A DNA stretch of 64,000 nucleotides from Erythrobasidium yunnanense (taxonomy: Eukaryota; Basidiomycota; Cystobasidiomycetes; Erythrobasidiales; Erythrobasidiaceae), in the NCBI GenBank assembly GCA_001600175.1, contig BCJC01000001.1, positions 1,196,065-1,260,064 of the forward strand. Reading direction: 5' to 3'. The position numbers and the translations under genes were made by a program. The notes beneath the pieces are model-generated. The model was given only the letters and a program-made list of their open reading frames with translations. It had not been told where the DNA came from and searched no databases. Positions within the stretch are counted from its first letter, which is position 1, and each line of letters opens with the position of its first letter. Positions 10,705-21,378 of this stretch are shown here, in pieces.

Positions 10705-12516
10705 CTATGCCTGTCCGATACTTCCGTCATCCTTCACCACCAGGTTCTTTACGCCAGTCTCTAATCCATTGTGATCCTGGATCTCGCCATTGCTATGAGC
10801 GAGCTCCAACGCATCGTCATCTCGGGCATTCTTGAGAGCTGACAGAGTCGACGCTGGACCTTCTCGCGTTGTGACGAAAGAATCGGCGCTATCTGCTCTT
10901 GTTCTGCCAGCCGGCGAGTCGGCCAGAGATTCGGACTGTCCGCCCAGCTTGGAAGGCGTGGATGGAACAGAAGTTGATGCAGGATCAGGAGAGGTGGGCG
11001 ATGGCTCCACGTAGTCTGGAGCTGTCGCAGCTTCAGGTGGCTCCCTATATCCCTCCGATCTGACCGAGTGGGCCGGTGACCCTGGTCCGCTCAGATTACT
11101 GCCGTTCGCATTGGACATCGCAGCAGATACGGGAGTCTTCAGCACAGGCTGCTCTGGTGCGCTAGTCTGCTCTTCGCCGCCTTTTATCAGGAATTCAGAC
11201 ACGCCGCAATGGCCATTTCCGAACTTCTGCCATCGAGCGAATATCTCCTGTCTCCTGTTATTCGTTGCCTCAATGATATCAGGGAAGTACTGCTCGTGCT
11301 TGTAGACGAAAGACGAGTCGCCCTTAAAGTTTGCTTTCTCGAGCTGCGCAGGCGGCACAAGTGTACGGACATCTGGGTTGAAACGCATCTTGTCCCTGGA
11401 AGTAAGCATGATCAGTATCGCTCAATGACACCACACCGCCAGCGTCAACATACTTTGTGACAGGATCCACGAAGGGTGATACGAGACGATAGAAGCCCCA
11501 GAAAATCGCTGAGCGACACTGTCAGTTTGCGTTACTGTAAACTCTGCGCGTAGACACTGACTCGGCACGTTTATGCAGATAGCTCGCCCCAGTCTTTCGC
11601 AGTAGTAGGTCTGCAAGATCTCCAGGACCTTCTTTGACTGTCCTAAGGGTGCTGGCTGGACTGATCCCATATCGATGAGCTGTATTTATTGATAAAATTT
11701 CAGGGTTTCTCCCAAAAGCATCAAAGTATGCAGCTTACCAAGCACAAATTCTCGACTCCGGCAGGCATCAGGTCGACCGTCCTCTCCAAGGTCCACACCA
11801 CATGCTGTATTTGAGCATGAGATGTCTTTGTCTGTAAACAGGTACAAAAGAAGCAGATATCAGCTTTCTTGGGACAATCCGTTATCTCCGGAGGAAAGGT
11901 ACGCACATTTTGCCTTGCTGGAAACATGTACAGACACGGTCGCTTGTGGATGTCCCATCCCATCACAAACTCCTTGCCTGTTTCACCTTCTACCGAAATG
12001 ATTTCGGGTTGTTTGGTCAGGCCGTCGACATCAAACTCTCTTCGCCATGCCATAGTTTCTTCGCATCGCGCAATAGCAGCCGCAAGCTCCCATTTCTGAG
12101 CTCGTAGAAAGCGCTGGCATTCTGTGAGTGCGCAGTAAAGCGTAGAAAACGGATGGTCAGCTTGGCCGAGCGATGTCTTATGGTTTCTCGGACATGTCGA
12201 ATAGGAGGCGCATCAACGTACGCTCGTTCGTGAGATAGCACTTCTCAGCATCAGTCAGCGGCGCTGTGCTTGACACGCCTAGGTCCAGAGGTTTTCCAAG
12301 CCAGTTCTTTGGGTCTTTGGACTGCTTAAGTCGCTGTTTCTGCGCACTTCTCGCGTCCTTGACAGTGTTAGGAACCTTGAATCCTGGTGTATTGAGATGC
12401 TGTATGACTGCTTCGAGCTTGCTCTGCTGTTCTGTGGTGAGGTCGGCTCGCTTTGCTGCAAACGACGAGTTCGCATCTGGCTGCGTCGGCGCCGTGTAGA
12501 CTGCTGTATCGCTCAT
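10705..12516 (-). CDS. CRAL-TRIO/Sec14-like lipid-transfer protein
   Basis: N-terminal exon starts MSDTAVYTAPTQPDANSSF and contains a CRAL-TRIO N-terminal segment (PLTDAEKCYLTNE), spliced to CQRFLRAQKWELAAAIARCE and ETMAWRREF. The lipid-binding core follows: GWDIHKRPCLYMFPARQN, then TLERTVDLMPAGVENLCLV, a block with QPAPLGQSKKVLEILQTYY and CERLGRAICINVPS, and VDPVTK before RFNPDVRTLVPPAQLEK. The tail (about 150 residues) is serine/proline-rich and disordered, ending in KNLVVKDDGSIGQA. The family moves phosphatidylinositol or related lipids between membranes. It resembles ascomycete and fission-yeast Sec14-domain proteins of the Pdr16 type, but the subfamily is not certain. At least five introns. 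Confidence 0.85.
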
Positions 12517-13018
12517 CGCGTCGCAGATTCAGAGTAAGTCTGAGGTGAAACGAGTACGAAAGAATCGATGCGAAGCAAAGGAACACAAAGCATTATCGCC
12601 GAATTGGCTTTGGTAGATTCCGTTAAGTATCGGCCAGCTTACCCAGAATCTACATTAACAATATACCGATAGAGCGCTGGCTACCCTCTCATTCTGCGAC
12701 CTCTGCGCCTATTCTGCCATCCTATCAACACGTGACAGCGCGCATGTATCTAGCTTCCATATATCTCGGAGGTCGCTCGTTGTACATGCCTGCCTTTCTT
12801 CGTCGGGAGCTAGGAAAGCCGAATGTCCTTCCCGTCCGAGTGGGAGCTGACCGTTAAGAGCATGATTGTCATGCAATGCCCGTATGTAGAGCTCTCACGT
12901 ACTATTGCAGTACGCCAGGCTTCAGTTGAGAGGGCCAAACTGTACTGAGTGCTCGAAGCTGGCCGTATGACTTATCATGACTGAAGGACCTGTAATAACC
13001 AGCCATGCTGAATCGCTG
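12517..13018. other. Intergenic region with Sec14-like promoter
   Basis: About 500 bp upstream of the Sec14-like gene and downstream of ARL2. A CACGTG E-box-like hexamer lies near 12730. No gene seen. Confidence 0.4.
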
Positions 13019-13840
13019 CTATGGGGCTGCGGGCGTATCTTGCTTGACCACGCTGCCGCCATAGTATAGACGGTCCACCACGTCTTTAATAAGCCAATCG
13101 AAGCCTTCAGATATGCCATCGCCTGTTTGAGCACTGCAAGGGACGACATGCCAGACGTGACTCTTCAGAGAAGCCAGATCGAGGGCCTTGAAGACAGCAG
13201 AGGTAGTTAGTCAATGGGCGTGGGTAGCCTGAACGAGTAGATATGCAATGTCCACCTTGGCAATGTCCTGCCAGTCAGGCGCGCCGGGCACATCTTGTTT
13301 ATTTGCAAACAGAAGCAGGGTAGCTCCAGCAAGTCTCTGTTTGGTACGCTTTCAGCTAGGTAGCCTCTTTAAGGCAGTCTCCTGATAGCATACCTCCTCC
13401 TTGAGCAGATTGAAGAGCTCATACCTCGAATCCGCCAAGCGGTGGGAGTCATTCAAGTCTACCACCCATATGAGCGCGTCCGTCTCTTCAAAGTGATTCT
13501 TCCAGAACGGACGAAGAGAGCTTTGTCCTCCAACATCCCCTACAAACACACTTCAGCCAGTTCTATCAGACTGGAGGATTAGACAACGGACAGATGTGGA
13601 GGGTGTATTGGCCGTAGATGAGGGTCTTGATACTGAAACCAAGAGTAGGAGCAACTCCTGATATATCCTGATTCAGTGCGCGCTTGACGATAGTGGTCTT
13701 TCCGGCATTATCAAGGCCGCTGCCAAAACCCATCAGAGTGCAATCATAGCGGGTAGATGTGATGCTACGGACAGCATGAGGACGCGGATGGAGCGTTCTT
13801 TGCGTTTTGCCTTGCGGATGATGGAGAGTAGCCCGACCAT
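13019..13840 (-). CDS. ARL2: ARL2-type small GTPase (yeast Cin4)
   Basis: About 180 residues in five exons. Begins MVGLLSIIRKAKRKERSIRV, followed by the P-loop GLDNAGKTT and the switch I threonine in ISGVAPTLGF, the switch II WDVGGQSSLRPFW, and the nucleotide-recognition NKQD. The NHFEETDALIWVVD segment is typical of Arl2. Ends DRLYYGGSVVKQDTPAAP. Arl2 acts in tubulin folding with cofactors and in microtubule regulation. Glycine is at position 3 rather than 2, in keeping with non-myristoylated Arl2. The start is only 54 bp from the divergent SPT4 start. Confidence 0.92.
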
Positions 13841-13894
13841 ATCGCTTTCTTCTCTCTTGTTTCAGCACCAAATCAAGCTAGATCAGACACCGCG
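13841..13894. promoter_or_regulatory. 54-bp bidirectional promoter ARL2 / SPT4
   Basis: The two start codons lie head to head with 54 bp between them. The 5' leaders must be extremely short or overlap the opposite gene. No TATA element is seen. Confidence 0.55.
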
Positions 13895-14450
13895 ATGGCG
13901 TCCAAATCGTCGACGAAGAAGCTGCGAGCGTGCTTGCTGTGCTCGTTGATCCAAACGCCCAGCGAGTTTCGTCGAGACGGCTGCCTCAATTGCGAGCCTT
14001 TGCAGGTGAGTTGGGAGCAGCAAGAACAGCGACGAAACAACGACGAGATCTGATTGTCAAGCAATCATTGTGGCTGCATAGATGAAGGGCGATAAAGACC
14101 GCGTTCTCGAGTGCACAACGGGCACCTTTGACGGGCTCATCGCTATGGTCAATCCGCAGGATAGCTGGGTGGTGAGCTGGCATTTCAACACATCCACAGC
14201 GATATGTCAAGCTGACTCATGATCCTTGTGTGCTCGCAGGCCCGCTATCAGCGTATAGGTACATCGCATGGATCGAGTGTGGAAGTACCGCCAACGCAAG
14301 ACTGACCCTTTCCTATCCCCCTCACCATTCACAGACAAGCTCGCTGCTGGGGTGTACGCCGTTCATGTCTCTGGTCAGCTCCCAGAGCACGTAGTCGATG
14401 ATCTTGAAGCCGCAGGCATCTCCTACAGACCGAGAGACGCTCAGGATTGA
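13895..14450 (+). CDS. SPT4: Transcription elongation factor Spt4
   Basis: About 111 residues in four exons. N-terminus MASKSSTKKLRACLLCSLIQ contains the first CxxC of the zinc finger; GCLNCE supplies the second. The next exons give CTTGTFDGLIAMVNPQDSWV, ARYQRI and DKLAAGVYAVHVSGQLPEHV, the conserved Spt4 core. Spt4 pairs with Spt5 to form DSIF, which keeps RNA polymerase II processive. Length and zinc ligands are normal. Confidence 0.95.
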
Positions 14451-14595
14451 TGAAGCAGATGGGAGGGCGTATAGCTACCGTGACTTGTTCGGTACATGTT
14501 GTTGTCGTAGGCCGCTCTTCGTAGCCAAAAGAGCGCCGTATACATTTCGTTTAGACCTACTTCAAGTGATTTACCGGCCCGCAAGTACATGGCTA

Positions 14596-15956
14596 ATGGC
14601 GTCCCATCGTGGAGCGGTTCACCTTCCGTCGTTCGTTGCGCCCGTCTCGCGTTTGTGCGATCTGGCTTCAGCTGACTGTTTCATCGTCGTTTCCTTCGCA
14701 GGACCAGGCCATCAGCGGGATTGGTGCTGGCTGTGCGTCGACGCTGCTGCTGAATCCTCTCGATATCCTCAAGACTCGCTTTCAAGTCGCGACTGGCTCG
14801 ACACGGTGTGGTATATGGCCGACCTTGACGAATATCGTCCATAAAGATGGCTTCAAAGGTCTTTACCGCGGACTTGGTGTCAACATGACCGGAAACGCTG
14901 CTAGTTGGGGTCTATACTTTCTCTGGTCTGTCTTACCTCTTCTCTTTCGCAAGACTTCTTCCTGACAAAGCATGGTCATAGGTATACTATGCTGAAAGAA
15001 CAGGCCGGAGCAAGTCAGCCAGGCGTCAAGCTCAATGCTGGACAGCATCTTGCTGCGTCTGCGACCGCTGGTGCGAATAAAGCCGTTACCTTCGCCTGTA
15101 ACCTTCCTAATAGAAATGCATCACAGGTGTTATTACAGCATTCATGACCAACCCGCTCTGGGTAGTCAAGACAAGGATGTTCACCTCCTCACGTTCAGAT
15201 TCAGCGGCCTACAAGAGCATATGGGGTGCGCACTAAAACACAAACGATGAGTAGAGTTTACAGCTAAGTGATTCTTACAGACGGCCTTACCCGAATAGCT
15301 CGATACGAAGGTATTCCAGGCCTGTGGAGAGGCACTGTGATGGCCGTAGTGGGTGTCTCGAACGGAGCCATCCAATTTATGGCCTATGAAGAGCTCAAGA
15401 AATGGGGAAGAGAACGCAAAATGCAGAGAGGAGTAGGGGAAAGTGAGGCAGTAGACTTGGTGAGGTCCTATGCTATAGCTTCATATATGCACTCAGCTCA
15501 CGGAAAGCCCAACAGAGTAATCTCGAATATATCGGGATGTCCGGGTCTGCCAAGATGTTCGCCATCGCTCTTACGTACCCTTACCAAGTAGTACGGTCCC
15601 GTCTGCAGGTACGTCAACTAGCAACGCCTGTCGGAAGCGATAATTGACCGACTGGGTACCTCGCAGTATCTGGATCTTCAGCAATCACGGCCGTCCGGAT
15701 CTACTTCTCTACCCGTCCTACCATATACATCGATACGGGACGTCATACAACGCACATATCGCAACGAAGGGCTCAAAGCCTTCTACAAAGGTCTAGCACC
15801 CAACGCACTGCGTATCTTGCCCGGGACCTGCGTGACCTTTGTAGTATACGAAAACCTCAGTGTGAGCTGGCTTATGACTTCTCAGCCATACACAGTGATT
15901 CATCTTGCCGACTTCCACAGGCTCTATTGCGCAGAAAAGCAGAAGAACGGCGTTAA
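14596..15956 (+). CDS. FLX1: Mitochondrial carrier, FLX1/SLC25A32 type
   Basis: Seven to eight exons. Starts [16 protein letters not shown], spliced to [18 protein letters not shown]. Carrier signatures: [11 protein letters not shown], then [11 protein letters not shown] in repeat 2, and [11 protein letters not shown] in repeat 3. It ends [11 protein letters not shown]. The NPLWVVKTR form is characteristic of the FAD/folate and related pyridine-nucleotide carriers, so mitochondrial FAD or folate transport is the best guess; an NAD or pyrimidine-nucleotide carrier cannot be excluded. It follows SPT4 on the same strand after about 145 bp. Confidence 0.85.
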
Positions 15957-17599
15957 ATTGGCATACACCTCGCAACCGCAAACAGATACCTGGTCTCTAT
16001 ACCCGCTAAGTGTATCCCTGTATCGTTACAGATCAAGACGTGTTGGTTAATTCGTGATGAAACGCTGGCAAATACTGGCACGACTGATGACAACGCAATG
16101 CGACTGTTTAGACCGGCGACCCTCTGAGCATCTCGGCTTATTACTGGACAAGCCGATCTTGTTGACATGCGTATTCAACTGATCCATAGTGCTACAAGTC
16201 TGCTTGGATGCTAGGGGTACCGAAGTGACATTCGCTGTCAGGCTTGAAGCAGCTTGACAGCTTAGCAACTTGACAGCTTAAGCCAAACACACCACTAACT
16301 ATCACCACACTCCACCAAGCATGCTAGTCGGAAATGATCTGTCTGCGACCTGTTACACTAAAATCCGGTCTAGCAACTGTCGTTGCCAAACAAGCTCACT
16401 ACAACAAGCTGCAGTCTGATACCCTCTTACTCTTTCCTTCGCTTCTTTTCCATCCTGCTCCATCATGCTCCGATTCCATCCTGCCGACACCTACTCAGAC
16501 ACGGTCCCGTTGTTGAGCAGCCGCTCAGAGGCTCAAGGGTACACCAAGCCTGCTAGTCGTTCTCTACGCATAGAGAAAGTCTCTCAACGGGTGCGATGGT
16601 AGCATCGACGGCTGATCGATCTAGAGAAGCTCATTCTTGATATTGCTCTTCCAGATTTTGAAGGGTCTGGCTAGAGCGTTTCCTGCATATCCGGTACTTC
16701 CGCATCCACACGTCATGTACCAACAGTATACTCCCTCCTTCGGCTATCTGGGAAGCAGCCGCAAGGTGATTCAACAGCGCAGCTTGCTGGCCGAGTTGCG
16801 CGAGTATAAGCGGAAGTACAGAAAGCTGGTATAGCTGGGCATGCTAGACATAGATAGGCATGTTATACATGAGGTGGCGAAGGTTATGCCCAGCATCATG
16901 GTGTTGTCCGGACTGACTGACGGCGGATGGTTTGCAGGGCATCTGAGGAGATGGAATCGAGCTCAGACGCTGCATGAGCTCTGTGTAGGCTGCTCAGAGA
17001 ACGCTAGGATGCAATATCGTCTTCTTCTCGACCATCTTTTTTTTGTATTGTGGGGATGTATCGAGCCAGGTCGTCTTCTTCCCGCTATCTCGAAGATGTA
17101 AAGCAACCTTTGCAGGAGTATCCAAATTCTTTACGGCCTTGAAATCCTTGCGAGCGCCTTCAAGCACCTAAAGGCGTGAGATGAGCAGTTGATGGAGCTG
17201 GCAGCTGAATGAATGAAAGCTGCTCGACGGGAACCGTCATGCGAACAGAGGAGATGACAATTAGCAACCTACGATAGTGACTACAACACTACTACGTGGT
17301 CTCAGTCGACGTACACATCCTTTGCGCGCTCCTGCCTTTGGTCCATGCCGCTCCTCCGACTTCGGATCCCTCGTCCTATCGGACAGCCCAACTCTGCTTG
17401 CGGTCGGCTTACAGGACGCTGCACTCTGCTGCTTGTCTCTGCTCCAATCACTGCTCGTATTTCAGGAGTTATCACACCAAGTAGGTCGACATCTAGTGCG
17501 GCTATACATCCAAGTTGACGCCGCTTTCTCCTCTGTTTCAGACGCCCTTCTTTCAGCTCTCGAAACATTTGCGTCCATCACCTATTAAATATCATCACC
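15957..17599. other. 1.6-kb stretch without a recognised gene
   Basis: Holds several short open frames on both strands, none with a familiar domain. The last 150 bp are pyrimidine-rich and probably form the promoter of the small gene at 17600. No tRNA-like T-arm was noticed. Confidence 0.4.
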
Positions 17600-17941
17600 A
17601 TGGTCTCGATCCTCGCATCCGCAAATCCTGCCACCATCGTATGTCGCTCTTCAAATCCTCAAATGCGGGCCATTCTCACTGTCCTTGGTTTCGCAAAGAC
17701 GGTCGATGCAATGGAGAACGACAGAACAGCTGCATTGCAAGCCATTCGCATTGCTGAGCGCTACAATCGCTTGTGCAGATACTCGCAGGCCGCTCCTTCA
17801 TGGCTCCGGTTGACGGACAAATACTTCCAGCTGCAACTGCAGAGAGGCGGACAGACACTTCGTGAAGTCGAGAAGAGAGAGCAGATTACGGTGGAGAGCG
17901 TGGTGGATCTAAATCTGCAAAAGATCACGGCACAAGCATAG
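17600..17941 (+). CDS. Small orphan protein
   Basis: Starts MVSILASANPATI in a good ATG context (caccatgg) after a pyrimidine-rich leader. A GTATGT donor follows codon 13 and an in-frame 60-nt intron (17639-17698) is likely, giving about 93 residues; unspliced it is 113. The rest is helix-prone (DRTAALQAIRIAERYNRLCR, then EKREQITVESVVDLNLQKIT) and ends in ITAQA. No signal peptide, no membrane segment, no recognised family. The helical, charged character would fit a subunit of a complex, but that is a guess. Confidence 0.5.
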   Translation: MVSILASANPATIVCRSSNPQMRAILTVLGFAKTVDAMENDRTAALQAIRIAERYNRLCRYSQAAPSWLRLTDKYFQLQLQRGGQTLREVEKREQITVESVVDLNLQKITAQA

Positions 17942-18254
17942 TAGTGGTCTTTCCAAACGTTTCCGTCTTCGTCTCTTCACTGCACCGCAACATTTGTTGT
18001 TATAGCACCTCATACGTCTGTATCAGAATAGTGTCATTATAGTTCTACTTCTCTTTCCACAGGTTTTCCTCATCCTTTCATACCTTTCCCTTTCTCCGTA
18101 CAACCCGGCCTGCATCCTTTCTCCCATCCAAAGCTACCTACTTCCTTGTTCGTCTATGCATCTGCTATCGTCTTCAACGCTGTCCATTACACTGACTGAC
18201 CATCTTCAGGCGGAGGTGACAGGCGTTTGCATGACCTGACCACGAAAGCGCAGG
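17942..18254. other. Intergenic, pyrimidine-rich
   Basis: About 310 bp of T/C-rich sequence between the small orphan and the next gene, presumably 3' end plus promoter. No gene seen. Confidence 0.4.
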
Positions 18255-21200
18255 ATGCAGTACATAGCGCCCACTATCTCTCTCGAACTGGCTCCATACG
18301 CAAACGCTCCAACCAGTATTCTGGTGTACAGAGGCAAGGGCGTTCTCGTTCGAAGATGCAAAACTCGAGAGGTGCGTGCTAGTAGAACTCGGTATCTGCC
18401 AGTCTTGATACTGAAGCCGTTTGTAGGAGGCAGTGCAGTTGGCTATCGAAGAGTTTGCGCTCAACTGCGACCCTAGATCCGTATCTTTGACAACGTTCGT
18501 CGGTGTTCAAGGCCGCGAGGTCGAGATCGGACAATCCGCGTTCGCTTTTCTCAAAGACACCATACCAATCCACGTTCATGTGAAGGAGGAAGATGCTAGC
18601 GATAGTAAGCGACCTTGCAGCAGTGTATATGATCGTGCTAATATGTAGCGAAGGTCGGGAGACCGCTCGATGGCCTGCGGTCTCCTTAGATCCGCAGCCC
18701 CTAGAATACTTTGGCGAGTCTGTCCAATCAACTCTGCCAACGCAACTACCGCAAGATGGGCTAGCAAGTATAAGCAAGCAGAACAACACAGAGTCATCGC
18801 AGAGCTATACGCAAACACTCGAAGAGTCCGTAACAGACTGGAGAAAAGGCTCTTCGGCAACTTCAATTACAGCTACTTCCGTTCACGACACCCCGCGCGA
18901 GATTCTACCGACCTTGAGGTGCCCAGACGAGATGACTATCTCCAATGCTTCGCCTCCAGACAAGTCCCTGCCTTCCGCGATACCCGAACAGCCGACCAAT
19001 GGAAAACCGAAGAACTGGGATTGGCTCAAGAAAGCTGGTGCTGCTATAGGTGTTGGTCAGGGCAAATCGGCAACAATAGATGCAAAGAAACAGTCTCGAG
19101 AGGCGATGGAGGTGATTCCTGTTCCAAATGCTAAGGCTACTTCGGTGGCCGTGGATGAATCAGAAGATGAAGGCACTTCGTCACCTGCCAGTCCACCGAA
19201 AGCAGCCGTCTCAAAGCCCCTTAAGCCGTCTCGGGCTCCGTCGAACAAAAGCGCAGCCATGCTTGACAACTCCTCCGCGAGAGGCAACAGCTCAAGACGC
19301 CAGTCCTTGGTCGCTGCTACCAAGCAGAAGAGTCGAGAACCTAGCCCAACAGCAGCAAAGAAGCCGCAAAAGTCCAGAGGAAAGGGAGCTCCTCCATCCC
19401 AGCCTGTCTCCCCATCTATCTCGGGTGAAAGCGCAGGATCGGATTGGGGTCCAGGTGGTCTTGTGCTGGAAGAGGATGGGTCAACTTGGCAGACTGACTC
19501 CGTTGCTAGCAGCAAAGTCGATGGATCTTGGTGGACCAGGTCGACACCTTCCGTTGCCAGTTCATCAAACAGGGGCAAGGTTGCTCTAAAGCCCCTGCAC
19601 TTGGCAAGATCTGGCAGTATAGCAAGTAGTATCAGCGACGGGCCCAGCCAAGGAGGAACGAGCCAGAACGGACGCGCACGCGACAAGCGGTCGCCTAAGT
19701 CAAATCGTCCCACAAGACCATCCCCGCTCTCGTCTCCGCGACAGCCTCGGCAGAAAGGCAGTTCTCGCAAACGCGGACAGTCACCAGTGCGTTCGCCAGT
19801 GGAAGCACAGGCCACGCGAGCAAGACCAATGCCCGACGACATGCCTGAGTCACCCGCTTCATCAAAACGTTTTACGAGAGCTGCGGACCAGCTAGATGGG
19901 TTTGCACTGCAACAAGCGCCTAAACGCATGCCCAAAGGTAGGGCAGAGGATTCGGTCCCTTTAGTGCCGATTGCGCCTCCCGTTGCACCCAATGCCGCCA
20001 GTGGAAAGAACAAGAACAGGAGGAGTGCTCTGATAAGCAAGCCCGAGGTTCCTGTCGAGAAGGCCGAGGACGACTGGCCCAACACGCCAGTAGCAGAGGC
20101 GCCGATCGCTCCCGCTCAGCTAAAGAAAGTACCTCCGCGAGCACCAAGACGACAGCCTACGCAGAATGATGCTTGGACCAAGCAAGGATTAGGAGCGGTT
20201 CCCGCCTTCCATGATGCACCTGTACCCCGGAGACAGCGTAAGCTCTGTGCATTTCAAGTCGACCATAGTTGACATTTTCATTAGGTGACGAAGCCCGCCC
20301 AACAAGTAACGAAGAAGCAGCTGCGGAAGAGGCGCCAGTCAAAGCCCGACTTCCGCACCAGGCTATACAAGGCGGCCACTTTGCTCGAGCAGCGTTTGCC
20401 GCTCGCAGACAGATGAGCAGTACGCCGTCTGAAAGATCTCCTACGGGCTCTAGTCGATCCACAGCTAGTTCTCATTCGTCGGCGCCTACCACGCAGTCCA
20501 ACCGTAGCGCGAGGCATCATAAGCGAGGTGACATGAGACCAACACATCCTCCTGCCCGACAGAGAAGCTCATTATCTTCGCTGCAAGACTTTGTTCCAGC
20601 TGAAGTGAGGGAGGAAGAGGAAGATTCGATTGCTGGAACAAGTTTGCAAAGGAGTCAAGCTACAGGCACATCGGTAACGGACTCAGAAATGATTGGTACT
20701 TCATACACTGGCACGGAAACGGCCAGTGGAAGCGGCAGTTGGATGTCTGGTAGTTCGCTGCCTTCCATAGCAGAGTCGGAAGCTACCGTTCAGGAGGGTA
20801 CTAGCTGGGCTACCAGCAGTACCATACCCGCGAAGGTGAAGGGTGGGAAAGTACAGCGCACCGCCTCTATTCTGTCGCAATCGACAGCTCTTTCGCGAGA
20901 TTCCTACGCTGCGGGAGAAGCCGACACAGTCTTCTTAGATAGAGTGATACTGGGGCCGATGGATCTAACTTCTCCCAATCGTAAAGGGTCTCAACTCGTA
21001 CTGAAGGCTTCCCCGACAACTTCTCAGCTTTCGATAGAGTGGAAGCAAGAGAAGAAGACAGTCGTCAGTCTATGCTTCCAGGCTCTAGCAAGCGTAGCTC
21101 TGCCAGGGCCTGATTGCAGGGAGAAGTTTATTATCTTGCGACCGAAGACTGGACAGGTGAAAGAAGTATTGTTGGAGCTCGACAAGGGCAATCTACTTCA

Positions 21201-21303
21201 CTTCCAGCGCTTTATCCTGATCATCATTATGGGTGAAGGTGCAGAGATTGAGCATCTGCAGGAAGATGAGTTCCTAGATATCGTGGAAGCCAATGGGTGG
21301 TAA
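18255..21303 (+). CDS. Large disordered protein with RA/ubiquitin-fold-like N-terminus
   Basis: Four exons (18255-18371, 18427-18604, 18654-20237, 20285-21303) join in frame to 965 residues. Residues about 15-95 form a beta-grasp-like pattern: TSILVYRGKGVLVRRCKTRE, then a helix EAVQLAIEEFALN, then SVSLTTFVGVQGREVEIG and IPIHVHV, resembling a Ras-association or related ubiquitin-like domain. Residues about 150-780 are low-complexity Ser/Pro/Lys/Arg-rich with a GKPKNWDWLKKAG segment. The last 120 residues are ordered again: DTVFLDRVILGPMDLTSP, LQ/SIEW-type strands and a final helix HLQEDEFLDIVEANGW. I do not recognise the family. It looks like a cortical or signalling scaffold. It ends 75 bp before DBP7. 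Confidence 0.7.
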
Positions 21304-21378
21304 TAACGACGCTCTAGCTAGGCTTTTGGCGTTGTCTGCGGTCTTGCTCGTAACGATCTCGAAGCGCGAAGATTTAGC

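Noticed and set aside
13566-13871. Sar1-type GTPase
   Set aside because: The P-loop neighbourhood (GLDNAGKTT), HFEETDALIWVVD and NKQD fit Arl2 better than Sar1.
19057-20085. 342-codon minus-strand open frame
   Set aside because: It is the antisense shadow of the large disordered protein at 18255-21303, whose four exons join cleanly.
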